Assembly: GCA_013141505.1 (NCBI GenBank)
Contig: JABFQX010000010.1
Location: forward strand, 99,108 to 163,107
DNA from: Methyloglobulus sp.
Lineage (GTDB): Bacteria; Pseudomonadota; Gammaproteobacteria; Methylococcales; Methylomonadaceae
DNA length: 64,000 bases
Direction: 5' to 3'
How positions within the stretch are numbered: position 1 is the stretch's first letter; each line of letters opens with the position of its first letter. The translations under genes and the position numbers were made by a program. This document shows positions 8,947 through 17,420 of this stretch, piece after piece. Under the pieces are notes generated by a model, which worked only from the letters and a program-made list of their open reading frames with translations, was not told the DNA's origin and made no database searches.

Positions 8947-9801
8947 ATGAATGAAGATGAAATTCGCCAATATATCGGAAAAATGGAACAGCGAGGTGCA
9001 TTGACTGATCCCAGTGATTATTACAACTTGGGTGTAGCCTATAACGCACTGGGCTACAAAGAAAAGGCCATCGCTGCCTATCGTTCGGCAATTGACATCA
9101 ATTCAGACTACGCAGAAGCCCATTATAATTTAGGGTGTACGTTGTTCGAATCTGGATCGCCACAAGAAGCCAAAACCGAGTTTGAACTCGTCACCAGAAT
9201 CAAGCCGGACATTGCCCTAGGCTTCTTTATGTTGGGCACGACTTACGGGGCGCTGGGGCTTGGGGCGCAACTCATTGAAGCGACCCAACGTGGGCTGAAA
9301 ATCGACCCCGACTCCGCTGATGCTTATTACAATCTTGGATATGCTTACAATAAACTGGGTAACTTCACTAAATCGGTTGAAGCCCTCAGCCAAGCTGTCG
9401 CCCTTGATCGGCAACAGGCAAAAGCTTATTTTGAGTTGGGAAAAGCCTATCGTGGGCTTGGCAGGTATCGGGCAGAATACCAAGCGTATCTCTATGCCCT
9501 TAGCATTCGCAATGATCACGTTGATGCCCAACTTTACCTTGGTGCCGCATACCTTAAGGATAAACGGAAAGATGAGGAGGCTGTCGCCTACTTGGAGACC
9601 CAAGGCAGAAAATTCCTTCAGGACAATCCAGAATACTTGTTTTATTTTGCCTTGGGCGCACTTGCCCTGAGGCTTGTAGACCAAGCAAAGACAATTCTCC
9701 CAATTTTACAAAATATAGGCCCGCAATTGGCCGAAGAACTTCAACTTTACGTCAAATGGGAGGCCGAAAATCTTGCCCCAACGTCCAAGACATTTCACTA
9801 A
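8947..9801 (+). CDS. Tetratricopeptide (TPR) repeat protein
   Basis: A 284-residue soluble protein made of consecutive TPRs. Repeats such as 'YYNLGVAYNALGYKEKAIAA', 'HYNLGCTLFESGSPQEAKTE' and 'YYNLGYAYNKLGNFTKSVEA' occur every 34 residues, at least six in total, ending in a non-repeat helical cap. No signal peptide, so probably cytoplasmic. TPRs mediate protein-protein contacts; the partner is unknown. The ATG at 8947 follows AGAAGG by 6 nt and is preferred over the ATG at 8929, which overlaps that site. It directly follows the kinase remnant and may once have belonged to the same signalling unit. Confidence 0.88.
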   Translation: MNEDEIRQYIGKMEQRGALTDPSDYYNLGVAYNALGYKEKAIAAYRSAIDINSDYAEAHYNLGCTLFESGSPQEAKTEFELVTRIKPDIALGFFMLGTTYGALGLGAQLIEATQRGLKIDPDSADAYYNLGYAYNKLGNFTKSVEALSQAVALDRQQAKAYFELGKAYRGLGRYRAEYQAYLYALSIRNDHVDAQLYLGAAYLKDKRKDEEAVAYLETQGRKFLQDNPEYLFYFALGALALRLVDQAKTILPILQNIGPQLAEELQLYVKWEAENLAPTSKTFH

Positions 9802-9992
9802 GTAACGCGCTTTTATGTTATTAGCACCCTAACTGAGCCAGCCTGTTGTGGCTAAACGCGCCAACAGAATCCATAGTGTGCAGAGTACCCGAACAGTCCA
9901 CCACACTCCTGCCAGCGAACGATGCCGCCCCATGCGTTAATACGCCAAATAAGGCGTAGGATTTTGGGTGTGGACTTCGCTAATGCCCTACC
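9802..9992. other. Spacer between the TPR gene and the putative attC site
   Basis: Contains small hairpins (AGCCA...TGGCT near 9835; TACGCC...GGCGTA near 9941-9958) but no T-run terminator and no open frame of note. Confidence 0.3.
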
Positions 9993-10079
9993 ACCTAACA
10001 GGGTGTTCAACCGGAGTGCGGTTATATGGGTTTTATGTTTTCGCTCTCCGCGCTTCGCCTAGTTAGCTTTACGTTAGGC
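9993..10079 (+). other. Candidate integron attC recombination site
   Basis: An 87-nt stretch opens with ACCTAAC (fits RYYYAAC, R'' box) and closes with GTTAGGC (fits GTTRRRY, R' box). It has TGTTCAACCGG beside R'' and GTTAGCTTTAC beside R', the layout of an attC (59-base element). The next gene starts 33 nt after R', as expected for a cassette. Length is inside the normal attC range. Against it: L''/L' complementarity is imperfect, and I find neither an integrase nor a second attC after the gene. Confidence 0.4.
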
Positions 10080-10111
10080 AAAACACATTTTGAATTACCA
10101 AAGGAAATACC

Positions 10112-10534
10112 ATGAGCTTGATCTCCATGCTGGCACGTATCCTCGGTTTCGCTAAAACCCATCAAAGTTCCATGAAAAAGCATCACACGGAGACTATGGG
10201 TAAGAAGGCACATGCAACATTCGATGAGCCTCAACCACGGCGAGTTTCGGTCATACCGGAGACGCGAGAGATAGTTTCAGGCGCACTGGTTAAGGATATG
10301 GCTAATTTAGCAGGCAATTCAATCATGTCTGGTTACGATGTCTTTGATGTCTTGCACACTACAGAACAGGTTATTGAGTCACATCCTAGCTACCAGCTAA
10401 TTGAAGTCACACAGCAGATTCAGTGTTACAGCTGGGTGGGAGCAGACTTGGACGGCTGTTGGGGAGGAGGACTTCTTGAAACTTACGGCCCAGATACCAA
10501 TACTTACATCGTGAAGGAATCCACAACATACTGA
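10112..10534 (+). CDS. Hypothetical protein, cassette-like
   Basis: A 140-residue protein with a good ribosome site (AAAGGAAAT, 4 nt before ATG). N-terminus basic with a short hydrophobic start (MSLISMLARILGFAKTH), then a central region 'GALVKDMANLAGNSIMSGYD' and a C-terminal part rich in aromatic, Gly and Cys residues ('CYSWVGADLDGCWGGGLLET'). No family recognised. Its short leader after a possible attC and its orphan character fit a gene-cassette protein. A long inverted repeat follows at 10593. Confidence 0.6.
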   Translation: MSLISMLARILGFAKTHQSSMKKHHTETMGKKAHATFDEPQPRRVSVIPETREIVSGALVKDMANLAGNSIMSGYDVFDVLHTTEQVIESHPSYQLIEVTQQIQCYSWVGADLDGCWGGGLLETYGPDTNTYIVKESTTY

Positions 10535-10592
10535 TATGTATAAGCAAGGCAGACTGGATGGAGCTTGCGTACGGGCTACCTTGCTACAACAC

Positions 10593-10632
10593 CCGATACT
10601 TACCCGCGATGCAACTGACTGGCAAGTATCGG
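10593..10632. terminator. Inverted repeat between convergent genes, probable terminator
   Basis: CCGATACTT (10593-10601) pairs with AAGTATCGG (10624-10632), a perfect 9-bp stem with an extra CC/GG inside. It lies between the convergent cassette-like gene and the DUF6345-like gene. No clear T-run, so termination is inferred from place and shape. Confidence 0.45.
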
Positions 10633-10648
10633 CTTGATGAATGCAGAT

Positions 10649-12412
10649 TTATATAAGTGGCACAAGTGCTTCGCGTGGTCGCGCAGTTTTCTGTGCCGGA
10701 TCCACTATTTCAGCCCTGAACACGGGGACAGCTTGGTTATCGATGATTTGGTAGCCGACACTCTCGCTGTTTGGGGCAATCTGTAAGTTTTGGCCGCCCC
10801 TCATCAAAGCACCGCCCTGGTTGGAAAACAAACCCAAGGCTGTTTTCCGTGCATCGTCTATTGATAGACGAGAAGAACCTCGTGCATTAACGAATGCCCT
10901 GGCTACGGGTTGTAGATTCTGTAAAGTGCTACGGACACCGTTGACCTTGCCGGAACTCGCATCAAAACTAATTTCCAAATGCCCGGCATTAGGGTCGATA
11001 AAAGGCACGCCATGAATCACTTGATCCAAAATCACTGTTTTCTTGACAACTTTTACACCGGTTTTGGTATTTTTAGAGCCACCGGCTTCAAGTTCATTCC
11101 GAACTAAACTAGCTTGCAAATCAAACCCTTGAGTAAAGCTTAATTGCCTTGCCAACTGTTTAGCTTTGTTTAGCAAAATGCCGTCGGTCATTGCGCTTTT
11201 TCCTGGGCTAGTCAGCGCGTTTTTTAATTGCAGCTCGAAGCTGCCGTTGGGTTCAACAGTCAACGTACCCGCTTTTGTCTCTACCGCTTTAAGGGAAAAA
11301 GACCTGTTTTGGATTTCCTGGGGCTGTTTGATTTGAATGCCAAACTCTTCAGCAATGCGAGATACCTCTATAGGTTGGTTATTGCCCTTGACCAAGGCAA
11401 AGGCTTGCGGATTTGAGTTTTCAAAATTCGCAAACACTGTGGTTCTTGGTGAAAGCGCAACGCTCCTTACATTAGTCCACCGCCATTGTCCCCAGGCATT
11501 ACTTGAAGCGGAACTGGTCATTAATCGTTCATTAAATAGAATTGATTTAACCGCCGCCTGGGTTGCACCAAAAGCCACTACAGCAGGACTTTGTTTGGGA
11601 CTTATGCGTGCGCTTGCATCAAGGAATGCCTGTGACAAGGACTTACCTTTATTCCATTCCTCCCAAAAGTATTTTCCGTAATAAGGGCTGTCGATTGAAG
11701 TGGTTTCGTAACCGAATACCATGCGGACACCTTTTGCCCGGGTTCCCCATGTGGTATAAGGACTGTTGCCACCGCTGATCATGACGCTGTTGCAGGTATC
11801 CCAAAACATATAGCGGAGGCGTTCATCACCGTTCCACCAGTAGTTGCCGCCTAAGCTCATCTGGTTGGAGTATGCGTACCACCCCCTGTTTGACCAATTT
11901 GCGCCCATTGCCGCAATATAGACATTAGGCCTCACCATGCCACCGTGCCCTGAATGCCAGGCCGTACGCACCGCATCAATGCCATAATCTATCCCTGCAG
12001 AGCTCCAGAGATCAAGGTTATCACCAAGCGCAGAATCATGGTAAAGCCAAACGGATACATCCTTGTCCTGTCTAGCGAAGTTAGGACGGTACCATTTGGT
12101 GAGGTAATTCCTAAAACCAGCGGCTGATTCGTGAGTAAAATTGAGATTGTTCAGTGTCCCTTGAAAATTCTCTACGCTCATCGTCCCGACAAAGTCAGAA
12201 ACTCCACTGGTTGAACGGCTCGCCAACAATACGCTTTGATCCTTCAGCATGGGATCAGAAACAAAGCCAGACCTAGACACTAATGGTTTAAGGCTTTCAG
12301 GATTATTACCAAGGATATTTGCGCTGGCACTATTTAAAGCCAATGCTTCGTTAGTAATCCCGTTGACCATCGTAGCGGCTAAAGCAACGCTTAACGCCAT
12401 TGATGTTTTCAT
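10649..12412 (-). CDS. Secreted DUF6345-like protein
   Basis: A 587-residue exported protein. Signal peptide MKTSMALSVALAATMVNG...ALA; AGGAGA ribosome site before the ATG at 12412. Residues ~100-290 resemble DUF6345: 'DVSVWLYHDSALGDNLDLWS', 'AWHSGHGGMVRPNVYIAAMG', 'MFWDTCNSVMI' and 'GVRMVFGYETTS', a caspase/gingipain-like arrangement in which an H-G-H-G segment and a D-T-C segment could form a His/Cys dyad. The C-terminal half has beta-rich repeats ('HGVPFIDPNAGHLEISFDAS', 'DDARKTALGLF') like secreted-protease propeptide modules. Possible cysteine peptidase, but this is inference. It lies between the cassette-like gene and the LytS-like kinase. Confidence 0.65.
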   Translation of the reverse strand: MKTSMALSVALAATMVNGITNEALALNSASANILGNNPESLKPLVSRSGFVSDPMLKDQSVLLASRSTSGVSDFVGTMSVENFQGTLNNLNFTHESAAGFRNYLTKWYRPNFARQDKDVSVWLYHDSALGDNLDLWSSAGIDYGIDAVRTAWHSGHGGMVRPNVYIAAMGANWSNRGWYAYSNQMSLGGNYWWNGDERLRYMFWDTCNSVMISGGNSPYTTWGTRAKGVRMVFGYETTSIDSPYYGKYFWEEWNKGKSLSQAFLDASARISPKQSPAVVAFGATQAAVKSILFNERLMTSSASSNAWGQWRWTNVRSVALSPRTTVFANFENSNPQAFALVKGNNQPIEVSRIAEEFGIQIKQPQEIQNRSFSLKAVETKAGTLTVEPNGSFELQLKNALTSPGKSAMTDGILLNKAKQLARQLSFTQGFDLQASLVRNELEAGGSKNTKTGVKVVKKTVILDQVIHGVPFIDPNAGHLEISFDASSGKVNGVRSTLQNLQPVARAFVNARGSSRLSIDDARKTALGLFSNQGGALMRGGQNLQIAPNSESVGYQIIDNQAVPVFRAEIVDPAQKTARPREALVPLI

Positions 12413-12947
12413 GTTTATCTCCTGTTTAGGACTAAAAAATAATGTCAGTTTGGATAAAACATTGGTAATCCAATCAACCTACTTTTCATCAATACTGACA
12501 TAAAAGAGTTTTATCACTCCTGGTGCTTTTCACTTCTCCGAAAAACACGCCAACAGGCTAACAGGAAAGCCAAGGGCTATGTTTGAGGCAGGGGTAAACA
12601 GCCCATTTTTCCCGATGAACGACAAGTTTTTACCTATTTCCGGGTTGAAATGGCAAAGACGCGTTGTTATCTTTTCTGGGCTTGCCACACTTTTGAGAGC
12701 ATAGGCGCTCCACATCAATCCTTAAAACGATTGATAACCCCAGTTAAGAACAACAGGCTAAATTTAAGGTAAGCGACGTTTAAGCGGTCACGGTAGGGTA
12801 AAGTAACGTCGAGTTTTCTGAATTGACATTGGCCCAGGTGCTGAAAAGTCGGGTGAAATACCTTTTTTCCGGGGTAAAAGCCACTTCAGGACATGTTTTT
12901 TACATGTTACGATGACGGACGTTATTTACTTATTAGCGAGATAAGTT
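12413..12947. other. 535-nt divergent regulatory spacer
   Basis: Separates the minus-strand DUF6345-like gene from the plus-strand kinase operon, so it should hold both promoters. ACATGT-TTTTT-ACATGT at 12892-12908 is a small symmetric element about 40 nt before the kinase ATG and could be an operator. I see no coding region, RNA gene or transposon. Confidence 0.4.
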
Positions 12948-14291
12948 ATGGATTTTCCTGAGTTACCGCTTTTGATGCATTGGCTTTATGACTCGTTACA
13001 TCTGTTAGAGCGTTTCTTTATTGTCGTTGTTGCTGCACTTATTGCCGTACGCTTTGAAAGGCTGCGTCAGGCCGGACATAATTCAGAATTAAAATGGCGG
13101 CATCAATTTTTAGCAGTAATAATATTCGCCATCCTGGCGATAATAGGGACTCACAATGGCATAATCTATGAAGTTCGAGGAGGATGGCGCTCAATTAATT
13201 TATCGACAGGCTGGCCGACAAAGCTTGAAGAAAAGCAGGCGATTATCGGTTTGCGCGATACCATCACCTTAATTTCCGGCTTGATTGGCGGCCCTTTTGT
13301 GGGTCTTGGCACTGGATTGTTAGCGGGTGCCGACCGCTGGTATCTTGGCGGGCTTGCTAGTTTTCCAAGTTTTATCGCAACTACGGTATTGGGTCTACTT
13401 ACAGGCGGTGTTCGTTACTTTAAGCCAAATTGGCTAAAATCGGTAAAAATAGTGTTTTGGGTAGCGCTCGCTGGAACTGTTTTGCATAGGGTCATACTGT
13501 TATTTTTGATACGACCATTTGATGACGCTGTGTCATTAACGACGGGTGTATTAGCGCCCGTCGCCATTGCAAATACAGCCGGCTGTAGCTTTTTAATTTT
13601 TTGGGTGATAAAACAACTTGACCGTGACCGCCTAGAGAAAGAAGCCAGCTTGCAAAGAATGCAAGCAGAAATTCGCGCTTTTCAGGCGCAAACGGAACCA
13701 CATTTTTTGAAAGGAACAATTGCAAGCATTAAAGGGATGATCCGTGAAAACCCTGAAAACGCCAGTGATCTATTGGCTGAATTAAGTGATTTTTTTGCCG
13801 ATATATTAGCCTTTTCAGGCAAGGAAACCATTACGCTAGAAGATGAACTAGAACAATTGGAACGTTTTATAACTTTTAAGAATTTGGAGTTCAACGGCTT
13901 GTTACAGTATAACTTGAACATCACCGATGAATTGTTGTGTTACCAAGTTGCGCCAATCAGCTTGCTAACATTGGTGGAGAACGCCATAAACCATGGCTTA
14001 TTTGGCCGTCCACCACCTTATATATTATCGGTCAGTGTAAAAGCTGACGGCGAATACTTGGTGCAACAAGTAACCAATAATGGCCACACCATAAATCCGG
14101 ACATGTTGCCAAAACTCGGCAAACAGCCGGTGGCATCAAAAAACAGGGGGGGCGGTGTAGGCTTGTACCAGATGATGCAGAGTTTACAGTTGGTGTTTGG
14201 TGAAAGTGTTGAATTAAACTTTCAAAGCGATATGGATAACGGCACCGTGGCAATATTACGACACCCAAAAAGAGTGAACCCAGTTGAGTAA
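12948..14291 (+). CDS. LytS-like sensor histidine kinase (5TM sensor, His_kinase/HATPase)
   Basis: A 447-residue membrane kinase. Residues ~15-225 form six hydrophobic segments with 'IIGLRDTITLISGLIGGPFV' and 'GLGTGLLAGADRWYLGG', the hallmark of the 5TM-5TMR_LYT sensor. The dimerisation/phosphoacceptor part reads 'IRAFQAQTEPHFLKGTIASI'. Classical LytS kinases have 'QINPHFLFN', so the His is kept but the FN after it is replaced by KG. The ATP domain shows an N-box (LVENAINHGL) and a G-box (RGGGVGLYQMMQSL). It should phosphorylate the receivers encoded directly downstream (the stop is 1 nt before the next ATG). LytS systems sense membrane potential, pyruvate or cell-wall state; the signal here is unknown. 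Confidence 0.88.
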   Translation: MDFPELPLLMHWLYDSLHLLERFFIVVVAALIAVRFERLRQAGHNSELKWRHQFLAVIIFAILAIIGTHNGIIYEVRGGWRSINLSTGWPTKLEEKQAIIGLRDTITLISGLIGGPFVGLGTGLLAGADRWYLGGLASFPSFIATTVLGLLTGGVRYFKPNWLKSVKIVFWVALAGTVLHRVILLFLIRPFDDAVSLTTGVLAPVAIANTAGCSFLIFWVIKQLDRDRLEKEASLQRMQAEIRAFQAQTEPHFLKGTIASIKGMIRENPENASDLLAELSDFFADILAFSGKETITLEDELEQLERFITFKNLEFNGLLQYNLNITDELLCYQVAPISLLTLVENAINHGLFGRPPPYILSVSVKADGEYLVQQVTNNGHTINPDMLPKLGKQPVASKNRGGGVGLYQMMQSLQLVFGESVELNFQSDMDNGTVAILRHPKRVNPVE

Positions 14292-14292
14292 A

Positions 14293-14667
14293 ATGCGAAT
14301 CGTCATTGTTGAGGACAACTTTAACCATAGAAACAAATTGATCGACCTGCTTTCTTTGCATCCGGATGTGGAACTCGTCGGTGCTTTTGCGGATACGGCG
14401 AGCGCTTGGCCAGTGATTACAGCAGGCAACATTGACGGTGCTTTTCTTGATATTGAGATCCTAACTGAAGGTAAACAAGCTGGTCTCGATTTAGCACTAC
14501 GTATAAACAAATTATCTTTACCTACAACATGGATAGCGTTTACCTCTGCACTTCCTGAGAAATCGGTTTTAACGGGTCGTAAAATTGGGTACATAGGGTA
14601 TTTAGAGAAGCCTTTAAACGAAAATCAAGTAGCCCAGATACTGAATAAAGCACGAAAACTGGGCTGA
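14293..14667 (+). CDS. Stand-alone response-regulator receiver domain
   Basis: A 124-residue CheY-like protein with no output domain. 'MRIVIVEDNFNHRNKLIDLL' carries the acidic pair, 'GAFLDIEIL' the phosphoacceptor Asp, 'IAFTSALPE' the switch Thr/Ser, and 'GYLEKPLNENQV' the conserved Lys. The ATG at 14293 is one base after the kinase stop (an in-frame TTG at 14284 would overlap). It is strikingly similar over its length to the receiver part of the next gene ('LLSLHPDVELVGAFADTASA' against 'LLSLHPDVEVVGAFEDTASA'), so it arose by tandem duplication with loss of the output domain. It probably modulates or competes for phosphate flow. Confidence 0.85.
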   Translation: MRIVIVEDNFNHRNKLIDLLSLHPDVELVGAFADTASAWPVITAGNIDGAFLDIEILTEGKQAGLDLALRINKLSLPTTWIAFTSALPEKSVLTGRKIGYIGYLEKPLNENQVAQILNKARKLG

Positions 14668-14727
14668 AAATGTTTAAAACAGTGACCGAAAACCCTGAAA
14701 TCAAGGCAATCAAAAAAGGAGCAATGT

Positions 14728-15585
14728 ATGATAAATAAAATGCGGGTGATTATTGTTGAGGATCAAAACCATCAGCGTGAAGCATTGAACCACCTACTTT
14801 CTTTGCACCCCGACGTTGAAGTTGTCGGTGCCTTTGAAGATACCGCAAGCGCTTGGCCATTGATTGAAGCGGGGGACGTTGACGGCGCGTTTCTTGATAT
14901 TGAGATACTCTCTGAAGGTAAAGAAGCTGGCCTTAATTTGGCGCGTAAAATTGACAATTTGCGTTTGCATAAACCCTGGGTTGTATTCACGACAGATTTT
15001 GAGAAATATGCTCGTCCTGCAATAGATGTGCGGCCCTTTGGTTATTACGATAAGCCCGTCTCTAACCTCAAAGTGACTGATGCACTTAATAAAATTCGGA
15101 ATGCAATCCCTAGCACTGAAAGTAAACAAAAAATTGAAGTTAGACATAGAACTGTTGATCGCGGTGAAATGAGTTTGTGCACCAAGTATCTAGCCCAAAA
15201 GGATATTATCTATGTTCAAAGCAACAACGAGGGTAACACGACTAAAAAGGAAATGCTTAATAAGACCAAAGCACAACTCATTAACAATGACAGTGTCGAT
15301 GGAATCATAAACAAAACATTAGAACAATGGCTAAGTGAAACCTCAAAATCATGGGTGGACGAAAAAGGGGAACCCATTATCATGCGAATTTATACAAGCT
15401 ATTTAGTTAACCTGAATTATGTTAATGGCTATAAACCAGATCTTGATAGGGAGGGCTGTTACCTTGTGACTTTTCAGGTCTGTAAAGACGAATTACCTAT
15501 TGGTAGAAAATATTTTAACGACCTACGTGACGCACTGAATAAAAGAGGATTGAAGGTAAATGACGATGATTCGACCAATGCATGA
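14728..15585 (+). CDS. LytTR-type response regulator
   Basis: A 285-residue regulator. Residues 1-125 are a receiver (phosphoacceptor Asp in 'GAFLDIEIL', switch Thr in 'VVFTTDFEKYA', Lys in 'YYDKPVSNL'). Residues ~155-280 look like a LytTR DNA-binding domain: 'DIIYVQSNNEGNTT' opens it, and 'MRIYTSYLVNLNYVNGYK' and 'ELPIGRKYFNDLRDAL' match the ends. Between these lies an extra ~55-residue polar helical insert (with 'INKTLEQWLSETSKSW') not present in ordinary LytTR domains. GGAG precedes the ATG. It probably binds direct repeats upstream of target genes; the neighbouring lipoprotein genes are candidates. Confidence 0.85.
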   Translation: MINKMRVIIVEDQNHQREALNHLLSLHPDVEVVGAFEDTASAWPLIEAGDVDGAFLDIEILSEGKEAGLNLARKIDNLRLHKPWVVFTTDFEKYARPAIDVRPFGYYDKPVSNLKVTDALNKIRNAIPSTESKQKIEVRHRTVDRGEMSLCTKYLAQKDIIYVQSNNEGNTTKKEMLNKTKAQLINNDSVDGIINKTLEQWLSETSKSWVDEKGEPIIMRIYTSYLVNLNYVNGYKPDLDREGCYLVTFQVCKDELPIGRKYFNDLRDALNKRGLKVNDDDSTNA

Positions 15586-15700
15586 ATTGTAGCAATAGGA
15601 AAAAACGACAATATGATTGCCTATTTTTTAGCGGTAAATTTTTAATAGGTAGTCGCAAACATGTTTTGTAATAAAAAACTAAAAATAGGAGCGATACCCC

Positions 15701-16150
15701 ATGTTAAAACTAACTAAAACACTGCTGGTTTATATTTTTCTGTTATCTGACATTACCTTAAGCGGCTGTGCCAGCTTGAATGATGTGGTGCGCGCAAAAG
15801 AGGCTGGCACGGAAGGCATCACCAAAACTTACCCAGTCACGCAGGAACAAGCGTGGGACATCGCCAAAACTGTGTTTCGCTGGGAAGGTGCGGATGCCAT
15901 TGAAGAACACAAGGACGAAGGTTACATGCTGACCAGCAGCGGCATGAATTTTTATTCTTACGGCACCGTGATGGGCGCTTGGCTTAAGCCGCTTGCCAAA
16001 GAAAGCACAGAAGTGACTGTTATTACCAAGCGGCGGATCAAGACCGAGATGTTTACCACGCTGACCGAAGGCACATTCCATAAACGCTTTGCCCAAGCTG
16101 CGGGAATAGTGAAATCGGGTTCACCGCTACCCAGTGCAGCACCAGATTAA
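15701..16150 (+). CDS. Small lipoprotein of unknown function
   Basis: A 149-residue lipoprotein: signal segment LLVYIFLLSDITLSGC with the lipobox LSGC at Cys23-24, then a mature domain 'GITKTYPVTQEQAWDIAKTV', 'GYMLTSSGMNFYSYGTVMGA' and 'EVTVITKRRIKTEMFTTLTE'. It resembles small envelope lipoproteins of the DUF3568 type; I do not assign a family firmly. GGAG ribosome site, own terminator at 16155. Directly downstream of the two-component operon and possibly a target of it. Confidence 0.75.
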   Translation: MLKLTKTLLVYIFLLSDITLSGCASLNDVVRAKEAGTEGITKTYPVTQEQAWDIAKTVFRWEGADAIEEHKDEGYMLTSSGMNFYSYGTVMGAWLKPLAKESTEVTVITKRRIKTEMFTTLTEGTFHKRFAQAAGIVKSGSPLPSAAPD

Positions 16151-16154
16151 TTGA

Positions 16155-16200
16155 TTCTTGGTGAGGCAAGCTTGGTTAGGCTTACCTCACCAAGAAGGTT
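16155..16200 (+). terminator. Strong rho-independent terminator
   Basis: TTCTTGGTGAGG (16155-16166) pairs perfectly with CCTCACCAAGAA (16185-16196), followed by GGTTTT. A 12-bp stem five nt after the lipoprotein stop. Confidence 0.85.
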
Positions 16201-16230
16201 TTACAAAAATACGAAATGGGGTGAAGCTAT

Positions 16231-16992
16231 ATGGATGCAAAAAATCGTCGTCTTTTGAGTAAGGTTTGTCTCATTGCCTTGTTCAATTTGGTTTGGCTAT
16301 TCGCGGGTTGTTCCGGCATTACTACAAAATTGACTAATCCCCTGCCTATCAAAGACTTTGGTGCAATAAGCAAAGATGCCATCGGATTATACATACCCGA
16401 TGCATCGAAGCAGTACATTTGGAAGGGAAATATAAATGTAGTGCCATACAACGTAGAATTTGGCAACGCGCTTGAGCCGAATGCCAAGCACGCATTATCA
16501 AAGGCATTCCGAGAGGTGACTGTAATCGACCACATGCCTCAAGTGACAACTGCAACTAGCGGGTTCTCTCGGATAGTCTCGGTAGAAATCGAAGATGCCG
16601 ACGTATCTCCTGGGGCGCTTAATGGTATGTCAACGTCGGCTGATATTCGCCTTAAGGCGATCATCACAGAAAGCGGCGATGTCGTTGGAAAACCCATTTC
16701 GGTTCAGGGACATGCTGATTCTGCGTCTACATCTGATACGGTTGGTACAAATCCTCGAAAATTTGAATATGACTACAATACACACTCCCCCATTGATGGT
16801 ATTGACCCACCTATTGATGATGTCGCCGCAGGCTTACGCGCAGGTGAAGCAGCTATCAATCTTGTTCAAAGTGGCCTTAAAACCGATGCCGACTATTATT
16901 TAGCCCTTCAACAAGCTTCTGAAAAAGCCATGTCATCTGCACTTGAGCAATTAGTTGAGGCTGTTATAAAACAAAGCAAGACGACAAGATAA
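16231..16992 (+). CDS. Lipoprotein of unknown function
   Basis: A 253-residue predicted lipoprotein: basic N-terminus (MDAKNRRLLSK), hydrophobic segment CLIALFNLVWLFAGC with the lipobox FAGC, then a soluble domain without recognised motifs ('KDAIGLYIPDASKQYIWKGN', 'FSRIVSVEIEDADVSPGALN', 'ADIRLKAIITESGDV'). The alternating pattern suggests a beta-rich periplasmic fold. GGGGTGAAG precedes the ATG. It is followed within 20 nt by a PEGA-domain lipoprotein and probably co-transcribed with it. Confidence 0.72.
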   Translation: MDAKNRRLLSKVCLIALFNLVWLFAGCSGITTKLTNPLPIKDFGAISKDAIGLYIPDASKQYIWKGNINVVPYNVEFGNALEPNAKHALSKAFREVTVIDHMPQVTTATSGFSRIVSVEIEDADVSPGALNGMSTSADIRLKAIITESGDVVGKPISVQGHADSASTSDTVGTNPRKFEYDYNTHSPIDGIDPPIDDVAAGLRAGEAAINLVQSGLKTDADYYLALQQASEKAMSSALEQLVEAVIKQSKTTR

Positions 16993-17011
16993 AAAATTAT
17001 ACAAAATCATC

Positions 17012-17275
17012 TTGACGGCTGGTTTTTCGATGCTTGTGGGCTGTAGCACCAATGCTACGCTGGTTCGGTCAACGCCACCAAATGCATCCATCTTCATAGA
17101 GGGGAGTCTTGTCGGCGTTACTCCGTTATCGTTAGGTCAACTTAAAATGGAAACCCACAAAATCCACCTGGAAAAGAAAGGTTACGTTCCCGTTGATGAC
17201 TATGTAAACGTAGAACATCGCCATGACCGCACTGCCAAGCTACTGGTCATCTTCCGATGGCAGATACAGATTTAA
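17012..17275 (+). CDS. PEGA-domain lipoprotein with an unclear start
   Basis: The frame encodes a lipobox (SMLVGC) followed by a PEGA domain: 'TPPNASIFIEGSLVGVTPLS' and 'KIHLEKKGYVPVDDYVNV'. PEGA domains are short beta modules on surface lipoproteins and S-layer-like proteins. The only canonical start is TTG at 17012, giving a signal peptide with no positive charge. In the same frame the codons just upstream (KKLYKII) would supply a perfect n-region but contain no start codon. Either the start codon was lost by mutation or a rare codon is used. Confidence 0.6.
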   Translation: MTAGFSMLVGCSTNATLVRSTPPNASIFIEGSLVGVTPLSLGQLKMETHKIHLEKKGYVPVDDYVNVEHRHDRTAKLLVIFRWQIQI

Positions 17276-17420
17276 ACCTGTTTATGAATTTACATTGCAG
17301 CCTGTTAAACATAATTTAGAACCGGTAAATCCGAAGGCCTCTACTAATATCAATAAGTAGATAGTTAGGCATTAGACAGAGCCATAAAAAGCATAAGCAG
17401 CTTTTTACAGAGAGAAATTT

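Noticed and set aside
12530..12718. Minus-strand 62-codon frame in the kinase/DUF6345 spacer
   Set aside because: No ribosome site, no recognisable sequence, and it sits in a promoter spacer.
14149..14155. Run of seven G in the kinase G-box as a phase-variation tract
   Set aside because: It encodes the required glycine-rich ATP motif and is shorter than typical slippage tracts.
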